In this document: positions 37,111-47,861 of the stretch, in pieces | Position numbering within the stretch: the first letter of the stretch is position 1 | Layout: each line of letters begins with the position of its first letter | Origin: Epiperipatus broadwayi | Taxonomy: Eukaryota > Onychophora > Udeonychophora > Euonychophora > Peripatidae | Assembly: GCA_028023455.1 (NCBI GenBank) | Contig: JAQFVV010000036.1 | Span: 4,893,576 to 4,957,575 of the forward strand | Direction of reading: 5' to 3' | DNA length: 64,000 nucleotides | The notes under the pieces: generated by a model | What the model was told of the DNA's origin: nothing | What the model saw: the letters and a program-made list of their open reading frames with translations, nothing else | Database searches by the model: none | Position numbers and translations under genes: made by a program

Positions 37111-37482
37111 TTGGAGACAATTTGAAAGAGATATTGAATTCTATCTTTCTCAGCGTTTATGTAAACAAAGCTTGACAGTGGGCTATTAGTAAATCTCCAT
37201 CTAGTGATCATAAAATACAGGCTATTAGCAAGTTATGAAATTTATAACTTGTTTTGTTTATCATAAATGTACCCTTGAAGGTTTTTGCAATGATATAGAT
37301 TGCAGAGGCTTTTACTATATGATGAAACTGAACTGAATTCAGACCCATATAGCTATCTAGTTTGTTTGACTAGATTTGAAGATATTTATGTATCTGAAAA
37401 ATTCATGCTTTCAAGCTGATAGAAACGTGTTTAATAAATGCTGCAGAGTTGGTGTTTAGATGTAGTTTCTAGTCTTCCTACA

Positions 37483-37525
37483 CTTTACTGACGTGATCCA
37501 ACTAGCTCGAAACCATGGTTTAAAG
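37483..37525 (+). ncRNA. Subfamily-2 hammerhead fold, A9U
   Basis: CUUUA/UAAAG stem I, CUGACGU (A9 replaced by U), stem II GAUC/GCUC, GAA, stem III ACCA/UGGU, U17. Everything fits the hammerhead register except A9. Confidence 0.6.
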
Positions 37526-38734
37526 GTTGGAGACAATTTGAAAGAAATATTGAATTCTATCCCTCTCAGTGTTTATCTAAACAAAGCTTGATAGTGGGCT
37601 ATTTGTAAAGCTCCATCTAGTGATCATAAAATGCAAGCTATTAGCAAGTTACGAAATTTATAACTTGTTTTGTTTATCATATATATATATATAATATTGA
37701 TTATGATTTTACATTTTTTTTATTTAACATATATTTAGCTAGCACACACACATACTACATTTTATTCTTTAATTGATTGAACCAGAACAAATTTATTATT
37801 AAATAAATAATTATTAATAGTATTTTTTATTACAGATGCTATATTTCTGCTTAAAATTTTTAACTTAAACACAGTTAAATTTGAAATCGCATATTTTAGA
37901 ATTTTATAAAAGAATTGCCAAAAATTTTCATAATAAATTATAATTTGTCTATAAGGCTAAATTCAGGTCCCTCCCCCCTGCATTAAATAAGTCTGTAAAT
38001 AGTTCATAAAATCAACTTTCTTCCTTTAACTTATATTTAATTGTGCCACAACAAATTTATTGTTAAATAAATAATTATTAATAATTTTTAGAATACTGTA
38101 TTTTTTCTACAGATGCTGTTATCTACCAGATTTTTAGCAACAGTTTAACCTTTTTATACGGATAGACATTTTAGTTGCTTATTAACAATTTACATCTGAG
38201 ACTTTTCAGAAAACTATATCATTTGGTACTATTTTCATTTCATATTTTTATTCTATATTTATAGAAAGTTTTATAAGCCGTAGAATATCTAAAAAGTGTT
38301 TGTAATATAAATTCTGTAGATAAAATATGAATTGGTAATGTATGACTATATATAATTATGAATCATTTTCAATGTTACAAATACACAATGTCCATACTCT
38401 TCAAACAGATGGTAGATGTGATGATGATGCTAGAAAAGATATATATACATACAGCATCATTTATTTGAGTCAAAATGTTTAATTACATCTATAAACAAGC
38501 CTTTCAATATTTTCTTCTTAAGTTGTCATGTTTTTACTGATATTAAAAAAGTGTTTCATCCAAACTCGGGGGGGATTTGTTAATTATTGATAATATTTGT
38601 TATTATTTTTATAAAGTGAATTACATTATTTCTCACATTACAAATTTAAAAAAAAAAACATAATGATTTCTAGTATAATTTTATTATTTAAATACACGTA
38701 CAGTATATATACATAAGCTAGATGTAATTAGAGA

Positions 38735-39060
38735 GAATTTTAACTCAGACAAGCTTCCCTCAATCATCTACTCCATCTTAGACAACCAATACCTATGACC
38801 ACACACATGTGAAAAAGCTAAATGATCTCTAGTATACATATTTAATATTGAACCAGCACTCATCAGTTGGTCTGGATTATCATCCCCCCCCCCATATATA
38901 TATATATATATATAATTAGTGTTTGGATTATATTAAGATAAAAAAAATTCAAATTTGAATAAACTGGCTCCAACTTTCTCCACTACTCAACTATTCTATC
39001 ATCGATATTATTGAAAATCCGATGATGGCATGTTCAATGTTATGCATTCAACTATCTTTT
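38735..39060 (-). repeat. HHR-SINE copy
   Basis: Minus copy with a decayed B-box side (38745), hammerhead remnant at about 38827-38871 (CUGAUGA intact, GAA changed to UAA), a C run, the TA tract (38894-38913) and the 'attgaaaatccgatgatggc' segment. Its counterpart in copy B is split (47600-47770 and 51412-51545) by the RTE and PLE insertions. Confidence 0.75.
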
Positions 39061-39627
39061 GAGAAATTTTGAATTAATTCATATTTTTTGGCAACTGTCC
39101 CATTCAAGTATAAACAATACTATGACCATGTTATGTGTTCTCTGTTTTTTATACTAGCTTATTAATACTTATTCTATAAAGAAATCATTTTAGAAATACA
39201 TTTTATAATGATTTATATTAAAATTTGTATTTTTTGTTCATTTTTAACTCTTGAATAGAAATATGATGTTAAGTTAATACTTTAAATATTGAAAAATGTA
39301 TGGATTCAAAATTTAAAAATTACTTTTTTTACATTAATAGAAACTAAAACATAATAAAATAAATATAATGCACTAAGCTGTTTATTCCATATTGGTAAAT
39401 AAATAACACTGAAAAATATTATTTAACACTATAAAAAGTGCATTATTCATCATAAATAGTTCTCTTTTGCAATATTTTTTGACAAAGGATATATTAATAA
39501 TATAATTTAAAAGTATTCCATTATCTCAGTTTTCAAAATTTTAAAAATAAATAAAATAAAATGTAATGTATATTAAACATAATATATTTAAATACAATTA
39601 TAGTGTCTATACTGAAATTAATGTCAT
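39061..39627. other. AT-rich part of the duplicated segment
   Basis: Unique-looking sequence shared with 51546-52119. No coding motif. Confidence 0.5.
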
Positions 39628-39793
39628 TTGGAAGGGATTTGAACTCAGACTTTCAAGCTCCCTACACCTACCCACTTCATCTCATACGACTGATAAACAT
39701 AACCACATACATATGAGAAAGATAAATGATGTACAATATACATATTTCATGCTGAACCAACAATCATTACTTGGTTCAGATCTTCAACTCCCA

Positions 39794-39829
<36 letters not shown>

Positions 39830-39950
39830 TGGGATCGGAAGAGCATACGTGAGCACTCTTCCGATATATATATAATAAGTGCTCAGTATATATTAATATA
39901 TCAAATATTCATTCTTTAATGAACAGGCTTCAACTTTCTTCACCCTTCAT
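39628..39950 (-). repeat. HHR-SINE copy
   Basis: Minus copy with B-box-like 'gggatttgaactcagac' (39635), a hammerhead remnant at 39732-39775 (C3 and G5 changed), a palindromic TA tract at 39788-39834 and the terminal 'atgaacaggcttcaac' segment. Confidence 0.7.
39833..39865. other. Sequencing-adapter-like inverted repeat
   Basis: GATCGGAAGAGC is identical to the first 12 bases of the common Illumina adapter core, and CTCTTCCGAT 22 bases further on is its complement. The two lie in a TA microsatellite, where copy B has unrelated sequence. An assembly or read-trimming artefact is the simplest reading. Confidence 0.55.
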
Positions 39951-41760
39951 AGATGAAATCGATGGAGTATAAATTGTATTAGATTTCTGTTATTAAAGAG
40001 GATAAAATTTACAAAGAACATTAATTAATTTAATTAATTAAAATATTAGTAAATTGCTAATTTTATTAGAAGAAAGTTTGCTTTTAATTTTAATACTTAT
40101 CAGAATCAAATATTTCCAACAATTATAAAATGCCAGAAGAATCTTATGTAAATATTCATTTGTTTAAATGCTATAGTGTTTGTTCTATGCCATTCACTAT
40201 AAATATCATTCATCTAGGGAATAACCTCTTTTGATTTTTTGATTTTTATTAGTTCACAATTGTCTGTTTAAATAATTGTGGTTCTAAAATCTGTTTTTGA
40301 TCCAATTTATTCTACATGCACAATGTTTACTGTGATTCCTATACGTAAATTTTGATGAAACTCCATCTGTATCAATGTCATAATAAATCATCATAAAGTC
40401 AATTATTTCCTACTCAAAAACTTACTTTGCACTGAATTTCTCCAATTAATTATGTGTCTATTTATTATTGTTCAATTTCTTTTGCAATGCATCAATCTAT
40501 TTTTTTAAAAAATTGTATTTGTTAATAAATACATTTTATATTAAATTATGTAATAGACATTTATATGTGTTAAACATATATTATCTATATATTTTAGATC
40601 TCACTTCGAAAGACGTGGGTTCAAATGTGATGAGTGTGAATAGATTACTGTATTATTAAATGTATTTAATTTCGAATAGCATTAATTGCAAATATATTTA
40701 TAACTTTTTGTAAATATATTTTAATATATAACTATTCGAACTATACAAATTTTTATGATATATATATATATTTTCGCTGCACATATTAGATATTTGTATA
40801 ATATATTTTGTAATATTTTCCTTAGTGTTTCTACTAATATTTAATTAATAATAATATTTACTAAGGCTGTAACCTCAGGAATATGCGTCTGAAACATGCG
40901 AAGGTAGGGGCCTCTACAGGTCTTAACCACAAGCTTTTGCCTTGGAAGTTGTTTACTTACTATTTGCCTGTCTTTTTTTTATTTTTTTCATTTATTTACC
41001 TAGTTTATCTTCCAACCAAAAAACATTCTATCTTTCATCATAATGAAATTCTTAAACCACCAGAAATTTATTTCAAGCAAACAAACAATCAAATTATTTG
41101 ACTTTCTATGTTTTATTATGCTCTTATATTATAAAGTTTTTTTTTCTTATTAAAGTTTATTAAATAATATATTTTTTACAAACTATGATAATAATAAACA
41201 ATAATATTTGTAAATCTTCTTAAATGGACATTTTGCATTGCAGTTAATGAATTAAGTTAAATTAATCTAATATTAAAACTTATAATCTAGAATGTCCTAT
41301 ATATAACTAAAGAGAAAAAAATGCTATCTTAAAATATACAATATGTGAAATCTCAAAAACAAAAAAAGAAAATGTTATTCTGAGAAATTGTATTGTTTTT
41401 AAGATTATTGCTTAACACAGATTTAAACAAAGATGTTATTATAAATTTATTTGTGATAATTAAGGTGAGATATTAACTCAGATTTTAAGAGTGATAGTAA
41501 TAATAACTGAAAGACTTTAGGAGCTCTTAAACAGAACAGCTATCCAAAAACCTTAAGATTTAAAGACTGTGATTCTACCATACTATATGTTATTTTTCAA
41601 TGGTCATAGTCTTTAAAAAATGCAGAGTATTTTATTGCAGTAAAGAGATCATTAAAAATATAGCTTAAGTATGAATCCTATAACGGTTTCTATGGAAAGT
41701 TCACTTTGCCACTTTGATGTTAAAATGCATCATGATCTTTTGATTATGCATTAAAATCAA
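39951..41760. other. AT-rich part of the duplicated segment
   Basis: Shared with about 52590-54470. Open frames at 40468-40659 and 40883-41101 are not conserved as frames in the other copy and carry no motif. Confidence 0.5.
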
Positions 41761-41830
41761 GCGTTGGTGGCGCTGTGCTTAGCATAACTGTCTTCCAAGC
41801 AGCTGGCCCGGTTCACTTCCCGGTCAACGC
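41761..41830 (+). pseudogene. tRNA-Gly(TCC)-like SINE head, copy A
   Basis: GCGTTGG pairs with TCAACGC as an acceptor stem; the anticodon loop CTTCCAA has TCC in the glycine position. The T arm (CCCGGTTCACTTCCCGG) is one base short and the D arm is altered, so this is not a working tRNA gene. It ends in TTTGACATGTGAAA, the tail shared with the other tRNA-derived SINEs. It was present before the segmental duplication. Confidence 0.7.
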
Positions 41831-42006
41831 TTTGACATGTGAAATATATATATTTTTTCAAATTTGAGCTTAAACTGTTATTAAATATTATGTCAATGAA
41901 TTGGAAAAAGTGAGGTTAATTTTGAGTTGCTTGTTTGATGGAGTTTATTGTTTGATATTTTACAATTATAATAAAATGAAATAAATAACTCCATGACTGT
42001 TGTTTT

Positions 42007-42108
42007 CTTCTTCTCATGTGTCATAGCATTAGCCAGGAAGCGAACCCGCTAACCCGGAACAACTGCTTGTAAAGCAGCTGTGCTGACCTCTCAACCACCA
42101 ATGCTTGA
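42007..42108 (-). mobile_element. tRNA-derived SINE inserted only in copy A
   Basis: Flanked by a 15-bp target-site duplication (41992-42006 and 42109-42123, one mismatch). The matching place in copy B (about 54700-54716) is an empty site. Minus strand: GCATTGGTGG acceptor side, TTTACAA anticodon-like loop, degenerate B box and ATGACACATGAGAA tail. Confidence 0.85.
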
Positions 42109-42349
42109 CATGACTGCTGTTTTAATTATTAAGAGCAATAGATTATAACAAAAATTTAACAATGTTTTTTTTATATCTTTGTAAAGATCACGTAAGAAAT
42201 AACTATATAATGATTTGTTTGTAATTTATAATGTCTCCTTTTTCATCTTTTTTTAAATATAAATATCATTCCTACATTTTTATCAGCATGAATATCTTTA
42301 ACATTCAGTCGTTTTAAAAACAAAATAATGTATATATTGTATTGTATTT

Positions 42350-42712
42350 GAGACTAGACTACTCGAAGAAGTATGGAGAGATGCATTTTGGGAGTAACAA
42401 GAAGAGATCGAAAACGCTATATATGGGTAAGAGAACAAACAGGTGTTACTGACCTCATTGAAAAAGTTAAAAGACTGAAGTGAAGTTGGGCTGGACATAT
42501 TGCTAGAAGAGAAAATAATAGACGGACAATTGAAATCTTAAAGGGATTCCAAGAGAATGTAAAAGACCCAGAAGGAGACCACATGAGAGGTGGATGGATG
42601 AAATAAGAAAGTGTGCAGGGGTGATGTGGAGAAGAGAAGATGGATTAAACTTGTAGACCTTAATCCTGCAGTGGATTGATAATGGTTGATGATAATGATG
42701 ATGATTTGTGTG
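42350..42712 (+). pseudogene. 5'-truncated RTE-like LINE, 3' end only
   Basis: Closely matches the last part of the RTE at 50793-51148 (RSMERCMLGVTRRDRKR through the C-terminus). It begins abruptly near 42350, as expected of target-primed reverse transcription, has a Trp-to-stop change near 42480 and small deletions, and ends in the family tail 'ggttgatgataatgatgatg'. Confidence 0.85.
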
Positions 42713-43769
42713 TAGATTTTCAGAACTATAATTATTTTTTTCATTGTACGTTATTTTATTAATTAAATAGTTTTATAAATCTTAAAGAAATGCCATTAGA
42801 TGAATAACAGTCTATAAATCATTTCTTGTTTTACAACTTGTTAAAATTTTGCTTTTATATAGGACACAAAGATAATTGTACAATGCCTTTAAATATTTTT
42901 TTTTTAGCGGATTTAAACATATTTTATGTATTAATAATTTTAACTTTAGCGGATTGTTTATCAAAAATTATTTAGAATTGGAATTCAATTTTATATTTAC
43001 TAAAAATAAAGTTTTAATCAAAGTTAATTTGTTAAAAAAACGGAAACTTTATTAACTATAACTTTATATGCCACTTCGAAATCTGTAATGACTAATTAAC
43101 CCACTACGTAACTAAATCTGCAAAGAGAAAATATTCTGAATATATTTACAACATTATAACTATCAGAATTTTCGAAATTTATTTTGTTTTAGCGATATAT
43201 ATCATTATTAGTTCATCATTAAGTATTATTGTTATAAATATATACACATTTGACTTTCACTGGACTTATAGATCTAAATATTAAAAGATATATTCCGCGT
43301 CTTATTTTTATTTTGAATTTGGTAACTGGATTAATAACCTAACAAAAATTGACAAACTTTACTTTATTCTCAAGTTTTTACATAAGGGCAAGTTTTAAAT
43401 CTTATTCGCAAGTAAACAAACTTCTTACCTAAACAGTTTATAACTAGTATTCGACATTAAGATTCATGCTACTGTAAATAAAAATTTTAAATACTTTCTA
43501 ACCCAGTATGAGACAATAATTAACAAGAAAAGAACAGCCGCCTCTTTATGCGTCTCATTTATATTGTTTAAAACATTTTAATTAAAAAGAATGAATACTT
43601 GAATCAAACGTTCACTGTATCTAAATACGTTTTATGTTAATTACTATCTTATTTTAAGTAGAACGTATTTTAAAATATTTATTATACAAGGTATGAGTCG
43701 TAATCTCGAATATTATATATGTATATTAAAATACTAGCGGTATTCTGTTATATACATATAAATATTAAA
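42713..43769. other. AT-rich spacer between the duplicated segments
   Basis: No coding or repeat motif recognised. Confidence 0.4.
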
Positions 43770-44575
43770 ATATAGGGATTTGAATTCAGACTTTCAAGCA
43801 CCCACCAACTATCCACACTATCTCATACAACTGATACACATGTCCACACACATGTAAAAAAGATACATAATCACTAATATAGGTATTTCATGCTAAACCA
43901 GCATTCATCAGTTTTTTAGCATAAAATACGTATATTGGTTATTATGTATCTTTTCTACACATGTTTGTGGTCATGTGTATCAGTTGTATAAAATAGTGTG
44001 AATAGTCGGTGGATGCTTGAAAGTCTGAGTTCAAATTTCTATATTTACAATTAAGGTCCAGGTTTGTGAAGAGTGCCTGGTTTTCAAATATTTACATATC
44101 AATTTGTATCCTGTCCATCCTTCTTTTACGTATTTAAATGAAGACCGTCATATACATGAAGGGTCAGAGTGACTTCAGGTCAACATGGGCATGGTGATAA
44201 TGTTGGCATCAACATGGGATTTGGGCTTTCCATTATCAGATTTTCAATGATATGAACGGCTAAAAAATTGGAGGTTTGAGTAGATTGAAGTCTGTCCATT
44301 AAACTGTGAGGATTTGCTATCTTAATATAAACTGAGCACTGATTATATATATGGGTGGGAGATGATAATCTGGACCAACTGGTGAATGCTGGTTTAGTAT
44401 AAAATACCTATATTGGTGATTATGTATCTTTTCTACATGTGTGTGGTCATGTGTATCAGTTGTATGAGATAGTGTGGATAGTTGGTCAGTGCTTGAAAGT
44501 CTGAGTTCAAAGCCTTAAATTTACAATTAAGCTCCAGGGTTTGTGAAGAGTGCCTGGTTTTCAAATATTTATATA
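43770..44575. repeat. HHR-SINE inverted and tandem copies
   Basis: A minus copy (43770 to about 43915, hammerhead remnant 43873-43916) abuts a plus copy that starts inside the hammerhead ('tagcataaaatacgtatatt', 43917 on). The plus copy runs through the B box (GTTCAAATTTC near 44029), 'caattaaggtccaggtttgt' (44045), a full middle and a second hammerhead (44374-44417; CUGGUGA and AAA for GAA), then repeats the B box and 'caattaagctccaggg'. The repeat of that segment gives a unit of about 473 bp, matching the 476-bp dimer at 27.9 kb. Confidence 0.75.
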
Positions 44576-44689
44576 AATATTAAGCATATATCGTAGAAAA
44601 TATATGATAAAATAATACTATGATGGAAAGATTTAATAAATTTGATATAAAAATTAAATATTTTATTTTAATAATTGTTAAGCCAGGTT

Positions 44690-45245
44690 TTCGATACTAC
44701 AACTAAACTAAAATTTTCAAGCATATTGGCATTTCCACTTGCAGATAAATTAAATTGGCCTCTGATTTTAAAAAAGTTGCGTATTTGCATGTGTGTGTGT
44801 GAAGATATTGAGAAACTTCTGCAAACTTGAGAAACTTCTGCAAACTTAAAATCCAGAGTTACTCAATATTTACATTTATATAACAGATCCAACTACAATA
44901 AGGCTTACAGCTCAGTATTCGTCCACCATAAAAAAAATACTTTCCTGTCTTTTATCCTGCCGATGATAGGACTGTCTGCTTCGAAAGCAGCAATAAAAAT
45001 CGTGAAATCAAGGAGACCTGGAACATAATTTTAAAAATGTCATAACCTTGACAGTCAATAGCAATCAACACTAGTCATTTAATTCAACAATATATGTAAT
45101 TGCCTGACTACACACACATATATTCACACATTCAAATATGCACATTTATTAAAATCAGAGACACGTTTAATTTATCCATAAGTGGAAATGCCAATATCCT
45201 TGCTAATTTTACTTCAGTTGTGCTTTGACTTAGATACTCCGTATC
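44690..45245. mobile_element. Fold-back element, function unknown
   Basis: Segment 44694-44755 and its inverted copy at about 45175-45240 share 'ggaaatgccaatat' and flanking bases. Between them, at about 44955-44990, CCGATGA...TCGAAAGCAG resembles a decayed hammerhead, but U4 is changed and stem III does not form. Possibly a PLE terminal remnant. Confidence 0.4.
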
Positions 45246-45837
45246 GAAAGTTCTTACTTAGCAATTACTAAATTAAAAATATATATTTTTATAGTAGACT
45301 TATCAACTCTCCTTCCCCCTTATATTATTTCAATACTTTACTATATATATATACAATAGGTTGAGATTGTTGATTGTTATTGATATTAGCATCGTCTAAA
45401 TCTATCATGATTATAGATAATATCAAAACACTGCAACAAAGAATACTTTCAATAAGGTAGCATTATAATCATGGCTACCAAACAAACAATAAAAACACCC
45501 ACATATTTTATCATTAATATATTTAAAACAAAACATTGTTTTTATTTTTGAATACTATTGGGTCTGAATTCATCACATGCTCACTTTGTGCAATACACCA
45601 AGCGAACTTAATCTCCCACTTTTTATCATATATTTTCTGAAAAATCATCTCAACAATTATCAGGATCAAAAATCCATATTTCATTTTTGGGGGATTTTTG
45701 CATTGAAGCAACTATTTATGTCAGTTCAAATCTGACAAGAATAGGAATGTAGAGATTTATATTTCAGATATGATAAATAATATGAAAATTCAACAGATAT
45801 TTTCACATATTGAAATATTTAAATATATATATATATA

Positions 45838-46556
45838 TGATCACTAGATGGAGCTTTACCAATAGCTCCTAACAAGCTTTTTTGTTTACATAAACACCAA
45901 GAGAGATAGAATTCAATATCTCTTTGGTTTCTCCACCTCCAGACCAGCTGGTTTCAAGCTAGTTGGCTCATGCTCGAAACCAGCTGGTCTGAAGGTGGAG
46001 ACAATGAAAGAGATATTGAATTCTATCTCTCTCAGCATTTATGTAAACAAAAGCTTTTTAGGAGCTCCATCTAGTGATCATAAAATGCAAGCTATTAGCA
46101 AGTTATGAAATTTATAACTTGTTTTGTTTATCATAAATGTACCCTTGAAGGTTTTTTGCAATGATATAGATTGCAGAGGCTTTTACTATATGGTGAAACT
46201 GAACTGAATTCAGACCCGTATAGCTATCTAGTTTGTTTGACTGGATTTGAAGATATTTATGTATCTGAAAAATTCATGCTTTCAAGCTGCTAGAAACGTG
46301 TCTCATAAATTCTGCAGAGTTGGTGTTTAGATCTAGTTTCTAGTTTTCCTACCCTTTACTGACATGAGCCAACTTGCTTGAAACCATGGTTTAAAGGTTG
46401 GAGACAATTTGAAAGAAATATAGGATTCTATCTCTCTCAACGTTTATCTAAACAAAGCTTGATAGTGGGCTATTTGTAAAGATTCATCTAGTAATCATAA
46501 AATACAAGCTATTATCAAGTTACGAAATATATAACTTGTTTTGTTTATCATATATA
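45838..46556. repeat. Subfamily-2 hammerhead satellite with an inversion
   Basis: A partial minus unit (45838 to about 45970) is joined to plus units (about 45971-46556). The inversion centre lies inside the hammerhead: 45931-45970 keeps the 3' half on minus (stem II, GAA, stem III ACCAG/CUGGU, C17, stem I) and 45973-46000 keeps the same 3' half on plus. Outer parts pair as a hairpin ('gagctttaccaatagctcct' region). Both ends abut (TA)n. Confidence 0.7.
46353..46397 (+). ncRNA. Subfamily-2 hammerhead fold, altered core
   Basis: Perfect stem I CCUUUA/UAAAGG, CUGACAU (G8 and A9 changed), stem II GAGC/GCUU, GAA, stem III ACCA/UGGU, U17. Predicted inactive, but the pairing register is clear. Confidence 0.6.
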
Positions 46557-47599
46557 TATATAACATTGATTATGATTTTATATTTTTTTTATTTAACATA
46601 TATTTAGTTAGCACACGCATACTACATTTTATTCTTTAATTAATTGAACCAGAGCAAATTTATTGTTAAATAAATAATTATTAATAGTATTTTTATTACA
46701 GATGCTATATTTCTGCTTAAAATTTTTAATTTAAACACAGTTAAATTTGAAATTGCATATTTTAGAATTTTATAAAAGAATTGCCAAAAATTTTCATAAT
46801 AAATTATAATTTGTCTATAAGGCTAAATTCAAGTCCCCTCTTTCTACATTAAATAAGTCTGTAACTAGTTCATAAAATCAACTTTCTTCCTTTAACTTAT
46901 ATTTAATTGTGCCAGAACAAACTTATTGTTAAATAAATAATTATTAATAATTTTTAAAATACTGTATTTTTTCTACAGATGCTCTTATCTACCAGATTTT
47001 TAACAACAGTTTAACCTTTTTTATAAAGATGATCATTTTAGTTGCTTATTAAAAATTAACATCTGGGACTTTTCAGCAAACTACATCATTTGGTACTATT
47101 TTCATTTCTTATTTTTATTTTATATTTATAGAAAGATTTATAAGGAATAGAATATCTAAAATGTGTTTTCAATGTAAACTCTATAGATAAAATATGATTT
47201 GGTAATTTATAGCTCTATATATAATTCTAAATCATTTTCAATGTTACAAATACATAATGTCCAAACTCTTCAAACAAATTGTAGATGTTATGATGATGAT
47301 GATGATAAAAAAGGTATATTACATATAAAATACAGTATCATTTATTTAATTCAAAGTATTTAATTGCATCTATAATCAAGCCTTTCAATATTTTATTCTT
47401 AAATTGTCATTTTTATTGATATTAAAAAAGCGTTTCATCCAAACTTTGGTTGAGGAGGATTCATTGATTATTGATAGTAATTGTTATTATTTTTATGAAG
47501 TGAGTTACATTATTTCTCATATTATAAACTCAAAAAAAATCATAATGACTTCTAGTATAATTTTATTATTTTAATGCAAGTACAGTGTATATACTGAAG

Positions 47600-47768
47600 C
47601 TAGATGTAATTAAAGAGGATTTTAACCCAGACAAGCTTCCCTCAATCACCCACTGCATTTTAGACAACCAATACATATGACCACATACATATGAAAAAGA
47701 TAGATGATCTCCAGTATACATATTTCATACTGAACCAGCGCTCATCAGTTGGTCTGGATTATCATTTT

Positions 47769-47770
<2 letters not shown>
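47600..47770 (-). repeat. HHR-SINE copy, left half (continues at 51412-51545)
   Basis: Counterpart of 38735-39060. Hammerhead at 47709-47753 on minus keeps CUGAUGA, GAA, A15.1/U16.1 and A17, but stem II and stem I are weakened. The copy is interrupted in its TA tract and resumes near 51412 ('attagtgtttgg'). Confidence 0.7.

Positions 47771-47859
<89 letters not shown>
47769..47859. repeat. (TA)n microsatellite
   Basis: About 90 bp of uninterrupted TA at the left edge of the RTE insertion. A further tract lies at 51152-51190 on the right. Confidence 0.95.

Positions 47860-47861
<2 letters not shown>

Larger units (their letters stand above)
36920..37690 (+). repeat. Diverged hammerhead satellite (subfamily 2), about 1.8 units
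   Basis: Two plus units, starting near 36925 and 37342, align to the 418-bp satellite at 12.5-15.2 kb through 'cagacccatata', 'gatttgaagat', 'gatagaaacgtg', 'tagatctagtttcta', 'caatgatatagattgcagag' and 'aacttgttttgtttatcat'. They are clearly diverged. The right end is (TA)n. Confidence 0.75.
37195..42310 (+). repeat. Segmental duplication, copy A
   Basis: About 5.1 kb, matching 46065-54905 in direct orientation, by eye roughly nine bases in ten. Landmarks in order: end of the satellite unit, 'atgctatatttctgctt' (37837), 'ttgcttattaacaattt' (38173), two HHR-SINE copies, 'atttaaatacaattatagtg', a tRNA-Gly-like SINE (41761) and 'aacattcagtcg' (42300). It lacks the RTE, PLE fragment, hairpin and SINE seen in copy B, and has its own SINE at 42007-42108. 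Confidence 0.85.

Noticed and set aside
39566-39919. 117-codon open frame
   Set aside because: It crosses an HHR-SINE, a TA tract and the adapter-like segment, and is not open in the duplicated copy.
41761-41830. Functional tRNA-Gly gene
   Set aside because: T arm is one base short, D arm is altered, and it carries a SINE tail and is duplicated with its surroundings.
44955-44992. Hammerhead at CCGATGA...TCGAAAGCAG
   Set aside because: U4 is changed and no acceptable stem III or stem I forms, so I list it only as part of a fold-back.
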